The notes: a model not told the origin generated them from the sequence alone. DNA of 64,000 nt from Gavia stellata (GCF_030936135.1 NC_082602.1:30073965-30137964); one strand, 5' to 3'; shown: positions 49,931-63,700, counted from the stretch's first letter. Made by a program: numbers and translations.

Positions 49931-50562
49931 TGCCTGGTGGTGGGTTGACCCTGGCTGAACACCAGGTGCCCACCAAAGCCGCTCTATCACTCCCCTCCTC
50001 AGCTGGACAGGGGAGAGAAAATATAATGCAAGGCTCATGGATTGAGATAAGGACAGGGAGAGATCACTCATCAATTACCGTCGCGAGCAAAACAGACTCG
50101 ACTTTGGACATCCACCTGCTCTGGTGTGGGGTCCTCCATGGGCTGCAGGTGGATATCTGCTCCACCGTGGACCTCCATGGGCTGCAGGGACACAGCCTGC
50201 CTCACCATGGTCTTCACCACGGGCTGCAGGGGAACCTCTGCTCTGGTGCCTGGAGCACCTCCTCCCCCTCCTTCTTCACTGACCTTGGGGTCTGCAGAGT
50301 TGTTTCTCTCACGTAGTCTCACTCCTCTCTGTGGCTGCAGTTGTGCAGGTTCCCCCCCCCCCCCCCCTTCTTAAATCTGTTGTCCCAGAGGTGCTACCAC
50401 TGCTACGTATGGGCTTGGCCTTGGCCAGTGGCAGGTCTGTCTTGGATCCAGCTGGCACTGGCTATATTGGACATAGGGGAAGCTTCTAGCAACTCCTCAC
50501 AGAAGCCACCCCTGTAGCCCCTCCACTGCCAAAACCTTGCCGTGCAAATCCAATACATGCCC
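49931..50562 (-). mobile_element. Solo LTR of a second ERVL-type family, internally deleted
   Basis: The element reads on the - strand from 50557 (TGTATTGG...) to about 49936. It is flanked by TGCCT (49931-49935) and TGCCC (50558-50562), a five-base duplication with one difference. I recognise the family from many bird genomes, where fuller copies carry repeated GGGCTGCAG/CACGG-type segments and an AATAAA region. Here the sequence jumps near 50098-50108 from the GACTCGACTT end segment straight into the CACCTGCTC repeat segment, so several hundred bases, including the usual poly(A) signal, appear deleted. That comparison is from memory. The open frames inside (49927-50374) are not genes. Confidence 0.88.
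50352..50367. repeat. Poly(C) run of 16 inside the LTR
   Basis: Sixteen consecutive C residues occur in the LTR U3 side. Probably homopolymer expansion after insertion; such runs are also prone to assembly length error. Confidence 0.9.
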
Positions 50563-51433
50563 ACATTAATAATCCAGTCTCTTCCAAGAATTTCTTGTAT
50601 TAGTCAATGCTCATCACAGTTAAGTTTATAGAGCCATGGGGACTTATAATGGGTCCATAAATACACTTCCCTAAGTCACTGTTAAGGATGTAATTAGTTA
50701 GGAAATTATTTGGCTTTTCTGTTTCAAGCCTCAGTCACTAGACTCATGTAATTTTTGATTGCCTTTATAGAGAAAAAAATGTGTTCTGTGTAATCATCAT
50801 CATCAAGAAACTTACAGAAGAAGAGTTCCTTTTCTGCAGAATATTTTCTATTTTGCCACAAAAGGCATTTCCTGTTTTGCATAAACATTTGAGTGGAAGA
50901 TTTTTCATTATTCTGGAAGAGGCACTAATACCATTGCCTCTTTTATGCAAAGGAAAATCAGACAAGGAAGAGGTTAAATGATTTATTTTGGTTTCTGGTA
51001 GAGCAGTGATGAGAGGTGTTTGCTGGCAGATGTGACCTTGGAGGCCAAAGTTCTGGGCACCCTGGAGTCCTGCAGCAGCAGAGGAATAGGACCAAGCATG
51101 AGAGAACAGGCTGTCCTCCACACAGCTTTGGGCTGTCTCGGGTCACAGGCTCCCCCTTGCCTGCAATGTGTTGTGCACACTAAAATATGCTTAATTGTCC
51201 ACACGTCTCAGATGATTGCAGGGTAATGTAGCTTCACAGTGCCTTGATTTCTTCTGCATGAGTTATGATCCCGCTCCAGAAAAATGCCATGAAATTGAAT
51301 TCATTTACAGGGGGAGGAGACAAGATGTTGTAGAAGTAGTCATCTGTATATATCCCGATGAAATAGGTCTAAAAGATATACTAAGGGAATACACAAACCT
51401 GTGCCCAGAGACAATCAAAAGCCATGTTGTTGC

Positions 51434-51462
51434 TGTTATTATTATTGTTATTATTATTTTTA
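51434..51462. repeat. Imperfect (TTA)n microsatellite
   Basis: TTA units are interrupted by single G residues across 29 bases, ending in a T run. Confidence 0.85.
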
Positions 51463-54400
51463 TGGTTATTACCTAATATTAATTTATTTTACCTAGGAAT
51501 TTTTTGGCTGAATTTCTCAATGAGGATTTTTGGACTCTCTGTTCCTGTGTAGGTGTGTCCATGAGATCAGCGCATGGATGTAGGATTGCTGTTTGATAGT
51601 CCGCACATGTGAAGAGATCAGAAACTTGGAGAGTGGTGAACAAGCAATAAGAAGTCAAGGTAAACACTTCACTGCCTTTTGAAGGCTTTTCACTGAAAAG
51701 TAGCTGAAGATAATGCAAAATTTCTATTGTGTAGGGTGAGGACTTTATCAAAGAGCAGATAGTCACCATTATACTTCAATTCAAACTATGGTAGTGCTTA
51801 AGTGTTTTCAGCTCCCATTAGTTGAACGTGTGATGAGATGATAGCTGGCTATTTAAAGTGACTTGAAGGGTTTTTTTGAGATATTTGGGATTGAAAACTT
51901 TGCCACTGTTTCCTTCTGATATGGACATGGTTATAGAACTCCGTAGTCTGCCTTATTTAAAGATTTGTCTAATACCCTCGTATTTACTTTAAATTGGCCA
52001 GGAAGAAGACTGAAGTAGAGGATATGGAGGCTTGCCCACTGTGCACAGTCCTGGATGGGAGCCTGACTTATCATCATTCCATGTTTGCATTGGTTTCATT
52101 GCATTTTCAATACGGAACAAAGGTACTTCTGTATTTTTAATGGTTTTTTATAGATCTAATTCTATTCACGTGAGGAGAAGTTTTATGATGTGGACATGTT
52201 ATATTACCATTTATATAACAGTCTGGTAGGAGTCCAGAGCTATTAACTAGGATTGTCCAAACATAGAGAGCAGAGGGTATAAACTGGGAAAAGGAATAGA
52301 TACAGCCATAGTTGCCTGCTCTGCTTCAGTCCCTCTGTCCCTTCCAAATACAAGGATAAACAAAAATTTTTCACATTCACTGCGATTTGATATAGGCTAA
52401 ATTCACTTTAGGCTTAGATGCCCATCAGGTTCTAGCAGCTTTTCCATCTCCACTGCAAAGGACTTGAGTTTGGGTTTCTACTAAATTATGTTGTTTGAGT
52501 ATTAGGGCCCCTGAAAACTGTTACTGAATTCTTACATCCTCCTCCATTCAATTTCATGCTTCTAATTTTCGTGCTTCTAATGAAAGTGATGGTTACTACC
52601 AGGCATCTAACCTGAACTGATCTGGCAAATTGCTGAGAAATGTAAGTTGCAAAACATATGATATGAATGAGGTTTTCTCCATCAAAAAGGTCTTATGTCA
52701 AAAGTGAAGACAAGTCTCTGCTTTTGCTCTTCTTAAGTACTGGTTGACAGACATTAATCATTGAACTGGAAATCCAATTACATGATTATTAATCAGATGC
52801 ATTTTTTTCAACTTGGGGAAAAAAAGGCTAAGTGAAACATGGAAGTCCACTGGGAAACGCTGCCAATTAAAGCAATTAAAAGAGGATGTGGAATTCTTAA
52901 TTCTTACACTTGGCTAGAAAGATGATTGACTGGGCTTGACTCTCCTGGGAGTGGGTGTGCTGGGCAGTTTTTTATTTGCTTCTTAAGATCAAATGCTTCT
53001 GTTTCCTTTATGAGGCATAATTAATTTTCTTTGCAGGAAACTTTACTTATTATGATATGGGTAGCTGATCAAGTTTAAAATGTTTGATCAGGTTAAGCGA
53101 TGCCTGTCATTTAACATTCCCACTCATGGAGAGAAGCACATATTCCTTCCACTCTCATAACATTCTGCAGACAGACTTTCTGACAGCTGAAGTGTAGCCA
53201 GTAAATTTCTTTTCCATTAGTTGCAAATTGTACAATAATATACTAAAGTAATTACACCATAAATCTTCTTGCCATGAAGTTAGGCTCTGCGGTCCACACT
53301 CATAAAATAGTGCAGTAGCAAATAAAATCACTGCATCTGTATATATTAGTCTTGCAGTAACTTTTCTGAGGGTGGTCTAAAACATTGACAACAGTGAATT
53401 GGGAGGAACTGGGAGGAATTCCATGTTTCTTGATTTTTATAAGAGAGGAGCTATACTTCTTCAATAATTAGGGCTACTTTGTAGCTGTGCATGGGTCAGA
53501 GCAAGGATTATTGCCAACAGTCTCCTTAGATGTTTGTTGTGAACTAGAATATAATATTCCCTGGATCAGCCAGGATGTGGTGAGTCTTAGTTGAAGATCT
53601 GACTCCAAAACAGACTGTGTTGAAGCACCTAAGGAGTCTACCCAATCTAGACAGAATACCCCTAGGCTAAATCTAACTATTGCATGGCTCTAAAATGCTT
53701 TGAAGATCAGGGAAACACAAACGAGAATATTTGTACTAAAAGAGGTAGCTGCTAATACATCTATTTTGCTTATGTCCCTGGAAAAGAACAGTCAGGTACT
53801 GTACCTAAAGCACTCTCTCAGCACCTGAATGTGAAGAGTCATCATTTAGCAATCACCACTGTATTGCAAACCCTGGCAATAAAATTATGGTTTCTAGGCA
53901 GTTTTGCTCCCAAAGCCAAGGGCTGCCCTGGAGACAAAGCTGCCTGTAATCCTCCTGATACTCCTTGAATTGTGCAATAGGAAAGTTCCTTCCTTTTTTG
54001 GGAGAGGATGGCAGCAGTGATCCCATCCCACAATTATTTCCCGTTAGGCCAAAGACTGTAAAGGTCTCTCTATTTCCAGAGAGACCAGGGGCTGATGCAG
54101 TATTCCTTCAAGCCGCGGTAGGTGTTTGCACCCAGACAGCCATGGACCTTTCACAAGACAAGGAGCATGTGCTTAAAACTTCTGTATTGACCCCAAGGAA
54201 TGGGGGGGATGTGAATGTGCACTTTGACCGTACAGCACCTGCTCTGCCTTCCTCCTTCTCCAGCTGGGCTACCAGGTCCCCAGAAAACCATATATTGCTG
54301 AAGAGCTCTGGATCCAGCTCTTCCATTGCCCAGCTGGATACCCTGAGATAAGAACTGCAGGCTGGATTTATAGGAGCTCGTGTCAAGTTTAATTTGCTAC

Positions 54401-56285
54401 AGTGCATACGGCTCAGAAGTCAGACTGTGTGAGGTTTGCTCTTTCCCCAGAGCAATGTCAATGCTGCCATTCACTCCTCCTGCATAAGGGGGTAGCATTT
54501 ATAGAGGTCGAGTTATTTCCAGGACCATTCATTTCTTATGGTTTGGTGGCACAGGTGGAGAGGTGGATTCATGGTAGAGATTAGATTGCCGGAGAAAACA
54601 GTGCAGAGGCAGAGAAGGAAAAACTTACGCTGAAAAAGCCAACATTGCGTAGCCATGGACCTCTGCCAGGGATCAGCCACGGTGGCAAGAGCACAAATAA
54701 CCCTCAGTGTGGGAGCATTTCAGGTGAACAGGCTTTACTAGTCTGTGAATAATTACCCTCATATAGCAAGCATCTTTGACTGGGTCTTGAGCAACAGTTA
54801 GCATGAAACAGGCATTTGACTTTGATTCATCTGGGAACTGGGCATGTACAGGAGTACTGGAGAGATATTTTGCCTGCGCATCAAGGTCCAGGAAGTACAT
54901 TTAATTGTATTCACTATATATGGTGTGATTTGCTGCGCTCAGATATTCAGTTGCAATTAGGTGGTTAGAGACTCATCATTAATCTTTGGCTCTGTGCTGA
55001 CTATAAATCTGTTCCCTCACATATCTTAGCTTATGGCATTATTCTGAACATTTTTGTTAGGAAATATCCCTGCCTTGGAGCTGTTGCTGGTGGCAGGATT
55101 TCTGTATACATCTCTTGTCAGTATCTAAATCTCTTCTGTTTAAGGCTCTTTAGAGCCCTTGTCACTCAAATGACAATTATTATGTCTGATTCAGAGATCT
55201 CTCAAAACCCTGCTGAGCTGATGCTCTGACATTAGACCCCCAAGAAATTGCTTGCTCCCTGATACCCAAGCGTGTTCCTTGGTGAACTTTCTGATTTTTT
55301 TTTTTTTAGGGTTCCTTAGTGTGTTCAGATTCATCTAGGTTATTTCATTCTGCTTTCCTCCTTCCTAAAAAGGCTCACATTCTTGGTGCCTTTATTATAT
55401 TAAAAATGCTTTGAATTTGATTCTGCACTCACTGGCCTTCCTGCTTTTCAGTTCACTCTTTTTCGTAAATAATTAAATAAGAGAAAAACAGGGAACATTT
55501 AATTGTACTTGTGATGGGGAAAGAACTTGTTAGAAAAGCCACTGTGGGGACGGCAGTGGGGAGCCTCTGCTCTTGAGGGAGCTCGATTCCAGGTCAGGAC
55601 ACTTAAAGGCATCTCAATTCTTTTAAATTAAATTCATTCTCAATTCTTTTAACTGATGAGAGAAGCCAGTAAGTGGATGGACTTCTCCCTGCCTGCATCC
55701 TTTCTCTGGAACCCTTATCTTGTTTAGCCCTGGTCTGATATGGACATATGGTTCATTGGTGATATCTCCTACCAGGGGAGAGGACCTCAATACATCAAAG
55801 GTAAAGCCATTTTTTAATCTATGTATTGCTCCAGCCACTCTGTAGAAATCACAGGTTTACAGGGAATGTTTTACATATATCTAATCACCGTGTTGCAGTC
55901 TATATCACAGATGAAATTCCCTGTGAAATCCCCAGGTCTTCAGGTGTCTTCAGGTAACTATGAACCTGAGGATTGTTTTCAAGTACAAGAATAGATTCAT
56001 CCAGGATAGGAACTATAACCCAATTCTTATGCTGTACTATGCTGAAGATCACCATGAAAGACATTGGGGAAGTGACAGAGAGAATCCAAGCAGTTCATTT
56101 ATTTATGTCCATGCACAAATCACAAACAAATCTCACTCTTATGTAGTTTTTCATTGAAATCCCATTCTTCTCCCTCTCTAGAATCAGCATAGATTTTGCC
56201 TGGTAATAGAACTGTCCAGTTACTGGAGATGCTAATTTCACTCTTCCACTTTGGATCTTCCAAGATTAAAGGTCCTCCTTACAAT

Positions 56286-56309
56286 AAAAAAAAAAAAAAA
56301 AAAAAAAAA
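56286..56309. repeat. Poly(A) run of 24
   Basis: Twenty-four A residues directly follow ACAAT, so the run itself forms an AATAAA-like junction. No retroposed body or flanking duplication was recognised. Confidence 0.95.
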
Positions 56310-56848
56310 GTTGTTATCCAGCCAGAGTATTGGATATGGTGAAGAATGTGATGTGAATGGATTCATGAAGAGACTTGACAATCACAGTCATTTTGAAATC
56401 TGTGGATCTACCGCTCAGTTATACCCTCCTGCTGATGGAAAAGCATTGAATGAAGCTGTAAAACTGGGCATTTCGTGGAGTTTAGCATAAATGAGCATTA
56501 GCTCATTAGCTCCTCTGAAGTTTCCTTTCCCTGTGAGTATCTTTAGTACATCTTTTAAGCTTCCTTGAAGTTCAGACTTTTTTGTGTCTCTGTTTAAACA
56601 AATGTGGGTTGTGCTCTATCATGTATATATCACAGATATAGGGGAGGAGGGAAACTGAGCTGAGTTTTTAATATTTTTCCTCTACTTCTTTGATGAGATA
56701 CTGTATCAGATTGGTTCTAATTGTCCCCTATATATTAAAGTTAAAAAATGTCCATTTTAATAGCTCCAATAACCTGCACAAAGCCCTGCCTCAATTTTTA
56801 ATCAACAAACTAAATCCTGTAGACATCTATAGTATAAGGAATAAAAGC

Positions 56849-56880
56849 AAAAAAAAAAAAAAAAAAAAGAAAAAAGAAAG
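56849..56880. repeat. Poly(A) run of 20 with A/G tail
   Basis: Twenty A residues (56849-56868) followed by GAAAAAAGAAAG-type sequence, preceded four bases upstream by GGAATAAAAGC, which contains AATAAA. This looks like the end of a retroposed transcript, but no source gene was recognised in the preceding sequence. Confidence 0.9.
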
Positions 56881-59800
56881 AAACGTGTCAGACAAGTAAA
56901 TGCATATGAATTTCCTCTGATAAGCATTTGAAGTTACTTTAGGAATAGCCAGATTTATTACAAAAGCTCTAACTATACTGCTGAAATTAAACAGTAGGAA
57001 GAGAACCACACAAAATGATCCATTAATCTTTGTGCATCCAAAACTGTCAAGAGGAGAAAAGAGTTTTAGGAAAGGATCAGAGACTTCTCACTGTCTAAAG
57101 TGCCTGCTGTGCTTTACTTTCCACTGCTGGGTACAGAGAAGCAAATCCAAATCATTCACTGCATATCTTGCCTTGCTCTTATTTACATTTGGCATCAGGA
57201 TGCAGCTGTATTGACTTCCCAAGAAAGACAAGGTCATATTCATCATTCTATGTTTAAATAATCCTTGTGTTTTCAGTCTCTTGTAGTACACATCCTACTA
57301 GACCATTAAACTATCATCTCTGTTGGGTTTCTATGAAATTTTTCATTTTTCCTGCTGCTGCTGAAATAAATGATGATGATGTACTTCTTACCAAAAGCAT
57401 CATTTAAACTCCCACACTTCCCCGAGCCTTCAGTACTGTTAAAAGTCAACTTAACGCCTTTATCCCTTCAATTCATGAAGACTGACAATAGTGTTTAAAT
57501 GGAGTCCAAAGGGTACCGCCAGGCATGTGTTATTGGGGTTAAAATCTGGACTGCTTTGTCGGAAGTTCAGTTTCCTCTAGAGTTCAGGCTTTATGGTAAT
57601 CTAGGTCAAATCTATGCAATTATGGAAGATCAGATAGAAGTTTTCCTGTTAGCTCCTAGGAAAAAATGCTTATTGGACAAGGAAGCTGGCAAATTTTGCT
57701 TTATGAAATTGTGCTTTCTCTGTCTTTCCCTCTTTCTGGGAACTGCAGAGATATTAAGCACGAGACTCAATTTGTTTTCTAGTTGCATGGTGGAATTCAC
57801 CTAATTGAATGAGTACTAAACAAGTTTATATTGGCCAATTCTTTAAAAAATGACTAAGCTGTCAGCTGAACTAATGCTTGTGCAGACATTATATTTTATA
57901 ATATCCAGGTGATTACCAAAGCTGGGAGAACCCATGGGAAAAGACAGACTGTCTGGGAAAGGTAGACCTGGCTGTTATTGGCAGAGGTTTTTCCAATGCT
58001 GCTTCACAACCCCAGCCTCAAACACTTCCCAGCCTCATCAGAAGCTCTCAGAAGTTTATTCCATCTTTTTGTGTGTTGTTTTACCCTCTTGATGTCATAC
58101 TTTGTCTCCTGGTCATTCCTACAGGGATAATACAGGGACCTTCCAGTGGTAGGTAACACTTTGGCAAGGGTTGGTTTATGCTAATAGATTCTAATAATTA
58201 ATGGCAGTAAGAACAGGAATGAACACATTCAGCCTGTATTGTGCCTTGATCCAAAGGACGTGCTTACCCATTCCTCACGTAAGTCAAGGTGTCAGGACAT
58301 TTCACAGATGGGTGGCTGTGGCAAGCACTGAGCATCACTCCAGAAGTGCAGAGGGAGATGCTGTTATTCTAGAAGAGATTTCCTTAGCATTTTTGATTGG
58401 CTCTTGGCAATGACAGTCTTAGCCACAAAAAGGAATCCCAGGAAGACACAGACCAGTCACATTAAAAAAAAAGAGAGAAAAGAGAAAATGAAAAGGGTTG
58501 AAGCCTGTGACTGAGACAATCAGTGCAGGAGAACATTTGACAGGTTTAGCAGAAGACTATCCCAGTTAGGACTGGGAATTCATGCTAACGTAAATGTCAA
58601 TTTGCATGATTCAATTTAAGATCTTACAGCTGCTTGGCTCAGTATAGTTTGTACTGTCACATCCTCTCTGTGTGTGTGTATGTCTTATGCTTCTGAGTAT
58701 ATTAGCCAATTTCAACTAAATCAGATGAAGGGGTCCAGGACAGTAGGACTTGGGATAATTCAATTCCCATGAGGTCTTTGGAACAAAGCAACTACAGATT
58801 GTGCCAAAGTGAAAACTAAGCACTCTGAGAAATTGTATTTGTTCCTTGGTTGTACATCATTTACAGGATATTCTCAAAAGAAATGAGGAGACCACAGGAA
58901 ATGCTTTTAAGCTGATATGCCAGAGGCTTAGAGCCATGTTAGCTTTCTGGTGTGGGTGAAAGTCACTTTAGAGTGCTTCGATGGTGTAGCAATGCTACTT
59001 GAGAGATGACTTGGATCCCAACATTTGTACATTGCCTACATTCTGCCTGGAAAAATATCACAAACATGGAGTAAAGCAGGAGAATGGTCTCCGCTGGAGA
59101 CATATCTGTAGCATCAGAAACTGAGTACAGATAGAGCAAACCCCACTATTCAACATTAGAATGAAATGGAGCACAGCCTAAGCAGGATGAGTCATATCCT
59201 CAGTCCTTAAACTGCAGTTAGGGAGATGTGTTGGTCAATGAGCAGCTCCAGTCTTTCTGCAGTCATTATTATTTGTACAGCCTGTACATGTAGGAGCTCA
59301 GTCATGGCTGATGATCCCACCAGTCTGCTCTGTGCAGATCTGAAAAAACCCAAACAAGATTCCACCTCATGGAGCTAAGTATATTGTGCTGTATTTTTGT
59401 TTTCATTGTACATGTCACTGTTTCCTCATCTTTACTCTACTGCCTCCAGGGAGAAAAGGAATATATTAAATGTCTCATCTTGGGCAAGAGACAATAATTC
59501 AGAGAGATTGTCACCTCAGTACAAGCCTTCAGAGTTGGTTCTTTGTTGGTAAATAGTATCAGATACCTCAGGGTTTGGAGAAAGACACTGAGAGATTTCA
59601 ACTGCTGATTGAAAATTTAACTGAGATCTCCTTCTCCAGCATGGGTGGATTTAAGAGGAGCCATGGGGTTAAAAGCAAACCAAAGACTGAAGCTGGGGCG
59701 GGGGGAGGCTCATCTGGTCTCCCTATAGATATGGAGCAGGAATGGGGGACATCCTGGGGTTGAGCTTTTCACTGACCCTCCCAGAAGCTGTGAAACTCTG

Positions 59801-60688
59801 GTCTCCAGAAATGGAATAGCAAACCAGGTGCTGAAATTGCAGCAAACCTGGCTGCATGCTGAGAGCTTCTCATAGTGAATGATGTCTTTATTTTGCTACA
59901 GAAAGTGCTCTAGGAAAGCTGTGGAGTGTGACTGAGAGCTAGATTGACCCTCTAACAGAACTGCAGAATCAGGCTATCTGACAGACACAAGGGGTCTAGA
60001 CAGCAGCAAGACTTGAGGGAGCAAAATTTGCTGCTTCCTCCTACTTCATGACACAAGAACTCCTGACTGAGAAAAGTCGTGGCATGCTGGGAGGGGCCGG
60101 AATTTTTTTTTTCTAGACCTTCCTCATAATTAGCTCAGTTGTCTGCCAAGACCTAGAATGCTGCTGCTGAAAATGTTGAGGCATTTCTTATGTTCTTCAG
60201 TATAAGAAACCACAAGCGATGACAAATCCAGCCATCAGCCAGTCTTTTATCATTATGCAGCATTATGAAAATCATCTCTCCATTTCAATAGGCCAGTGGT
60301 GCCATTGATTGTACTATTCTCTGGCCATCGGCGCCAGACTTATGATCCTTTAAACCACATAAAGATTATCTTGGTTTCCTTTCAGCTGCATAATTTGTTT
60401 CTTGCCAGTCGCTGCAAGAACGCATTTGGGACTACCTGGTTTTCTACCTTCAAGTATCCTATCAGGCTTACTTTCTTGTAGGAACTCAAGACATCCTTTT
60501 TTGTGGAGGTGAATGACAGGGGTTCAAATGGCTAAGATGAAACATGAAAATCTCAAAACTGTAAAATGTGACTCCTCTTCTCTACTGTAATGCTGGACCC
60601 GCTCTAGTCCTAGAAAAGATGGGCCTGCGCCTCTTGCTGTAAGGAAGGTCCATGTCTCCATAACACAATTGTAGGGGGACACCTTGCG

Positions 60689-60790
60689 GTATTTAATCTA
60701 TCTGTGCTCACAGGAACCCTAAGAAGCCAAGGGCTGCTGTTACCTGCTATTTTAGAGACAAGGACACAGAAAGATTAAGGCATCTAGGTT
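60689..60790 (-). mobile_element. MIR SINE remnant
   Basis: Successive blocks match the reverse-complement MIR consensus in order: ATTTAATC, CTCACAGGAACCCTA, CTATTTTAGAGACAAGGACACAG and AAAGATTAAGG. These correspond to the MIR 3' half and core (the stretch that in mammals reads like CTCACAACAACCCTA...TTTTACAGATGAGGAAACTGAGGC). Collinearity over about 100 bases makes chance unlikely. It is an ancient amniote insertion, seldom this readable in birds. Confidence 0.62.
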
Positions 60791-63700
60791 GCTGGGGAAT
60801 CAGTGCCCTCAAGGGCACACATTCCTCTTTTCTGGAGGCTTCAGGGATCTTGCAGCAGAGCTCTGGTCCTCCCACAACTGTGGACGGTTGGAGTAACATT
60901 GCTGCTCACTGCATCCTGGTGTTGCACCTTCAACGGATGACTAGGTAAGGGCTGCAACTCCTGCACATGTCAGGATGGTGCAGCACCAGTGCTGTGGTGG
61001 AAACTGAAGCAGGGAAGGAGGGGGCTTCTGGGGGACTCCATGGGTCCTCTAGCAAAGAAATGAAGAGAGCCCCTCTGGAGAACAAGGACACTGCCAAGAG
61101 ATGCCTTCCGTTCAGTTCACCTTGCAGGGGGTATTGTGAAGATCAACAACCTGATCAACAACCTGACAGAATGTGACCATCTTTGCTAAAGATAAATGGT
61201 TACGGCACTTAGAAAAGACAGCATGATTTAAAAATGCTCAAGCTAAAAAGTTATGAATAGGATGTCAAGACTGGGCACAGTGGCTGTAAAGTCCCTCAGG
61301 TTTCCTCAGCCAGCAATCACGCTGTCCTGCCGACGTGGTGTGGGGAGACCATGGCACAGCCACCTGAGGATGTCCAGTGACAGGTGGCCATTTCGGCCAG
61401 TTGTTGTGTCGCGGTGTGTCACAAACACGTGGTGTCGCCGCAGAGGTCCCTCTCTCCACAGGCAGGCTTGCTGGGACCCTCCTGAGATGAGGCACTTGAC
61501 AGGCTGTGTTCAGTTCTGCCCTGTGAAGTCTGAGCTGTCGTTGTGCTGCCGGGGACGAGGGTGGGAGCGATGTGTCCCTATTTACCCGCCAGCTGGGTGG
61601 CTGGGCTGCGAGTGCTGTAACCCTGTGCTGCGTTGCAGAGAGGTTGAAATCACTAACCACCTCTATTCCTTGGTTGTGTGCACTGTATTTAATACCATGT
61701 AAGGGCAGGAATTGTCAAGGTCTAGGGCAAGGAAAAAAAAGATAATAACAGAGAGACAGTGAGATAAGCAACATGAGAGGGGATGAGATCTGACCTGATT
61801 GAGCGACAGAAACTGTTGAATATCTTAGGCCCTGTTCTGATTTTGCAAAAAACCTTTACAAAAAGGATAAGAAGACTTAACTATGAAACTTTTGTGCAGC
61901 CCTTCTGGTTGCATCAGGGTCTGGACTTTGTGTGCAACAGGGCATCTAAATATGCTGCCACCACGCTGAGTCGCCTGGACCTTACAGCAGACTGCAGTCG
62001 CCAGCCAACAAGAGAAGATCATTGTGGCATGAACGGGCTGCAGGCAAGCAGCATGAATGGAGAGGAAAAAGGAGCTAAGGCACATCTAAGGCTTTTATGC
62101 CTCTTAATACTCAGTGTGTTTTCACAACCGGTACATGGGAAAGTTACAGAGAGAGGTGTAATTCGGCAGGTATTCTCACACCCTCCTGACATTGTCCTGA
62201 GCCAATGTCATGTTCTGGTGGCCACATGAGCTCCTGCTATGAGGCATGCCTTGGAGCTGGGAAGTCTGCAGGCTCCTGGTGATGCACAAACGATAGTCCT
62301 GTAGCAGAGGTGGCTGCAACAATGCTCAGGGCAATCTTGACTCAGCAGGGACACACCATTCTCCGGGAGCCATTCTGCCTTTGCTTGGAGCAGGTAATGG
62401 TGAGAGAACTGGGCTTTCTGCGGCTCACTGCTGCTCCTCTGTCCAGCCTGTCTCAGGGGATCAGCAGCTAATACTTTCCCAAGATAGCATTTATCCAGTA
62501 TTAAGAACCTAGGAGACTTCATGCAATGATGTCATCTTGCATGGTCTGGCAGATTACAAGTAAAAAATAATTAAAGTGTGTTTTACATGTAAAATGCAAT
62601 GGTAGATCTGTGGCAGTATCATGAGTCATTTGGGGTGAAGCTTTCAGTCTTCATACTGCATTATTTGTAAAAAACCAGCAATGGCTGGAATTACCTCGCA
62701 ATAGTAACACAACTGTTTCCTTAGGGCCTTCCTCTGTCCACTGTACTTGATCTCTTTTGGGGTTGTTTATGTCCTTGGGGCTTTGAAAAAACTTCTGGCA
62801 ACTTTCTTTTGTGTTGTGGTTAAGCAGATGCATTTACTGCCAGAGGGCAATAAAATTAAAGAAGTCAATAGCAAATAATGACAGCTGTTTATCTTATTTA
62901 AGGCCTACAAGGCAACTAAAACTGAAATTGACTTTAAGCGGACACAAAATACAGTTTATGTGATAAAGCTCCTTGTGGATCCCAAATCAACCTAGTGTCT
63001 CTTCCTAGTTGGAATAGCAAGAGCCTGGATTTCACTTGGTTATGCGGTGCAATATACCGGATTTAGGACTGTATAACCCAGTTCAGAAAATGGTCAAACA
63101 CACTATGGAAAGCAGTTAAAAATATGGTCTAATCCAAGGGTTTAAAACCTATTCTTGAAGTTAAGCACATTGCAGAATTGTTAGGAATTGGGAGTTCGCC
63201 TTGTTTTAGTTGCTGGGTGCTGAAAACTCTTGAATATCTGGCAAATAGCAGATAGTGAATAAGACAATTTTCTTGAATTGGTGCCTGAAACTACTAAGTC
63301 TGTGAGCACTCCCAGGAAACCCATCCAAGGATTTATTTGAGAATCAGCACATCATGAGACCCTCTGGGAGCCTTCCTTCAGTCCTTCATAGATGGTAAGG
63401 CTCCAGCCAGCTGGATGTAAGTCATTAAAGCTCCTTATTCTATCCATTAGTATACTCATTAATATTTCTTGGTAACTTGGGACACAACATTTCTCATGCC
63501 AAGCTTAGAAAAGTTTTTGCTTCCATCAGATTTTGACCTAGAGACAGCTTTAAGGACCAAAAGCTCACCAGTTAGTGGAAGAAAAACTTTTTATAAAAAT
63601 TGTGTTTGCAGAATCTGTCATTCAGGGCAAAGCAGTAGAGGCATTTTACTTTAGAGATTAAAATCTTCCATGAAGTTGTTGACTGTAGGGGTATTTAACT

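Larger units (their letters stand above)
50563..60688. other. Gene desert, AT-rich, no gene seen
   Basis: About 10 kb of AT-rich sequence holds only short chance frames. It contains a TTA-rich microsatellite (51434-51462), two long A-runs (56286, 56849), and a short direct repeat CTCAATTCTTTTA (55613-55625 and 55640-55652). No exon, RNA gene or transposon was recognised. Confidence 0.5.

Noticed and set aside
49927..50374. Open frames of 80-130 codons near 50 kb
   Set aside because: They lie entirely inside an ERVL-type LTR and are repeats, not host genes.
61783..62229. 148-codon frame with an internal hydrophobic segment
   Set aside because: The hydrophobic stretch is near residue 105, not at the N-terminus, and nothing in the sequence matches a known family.
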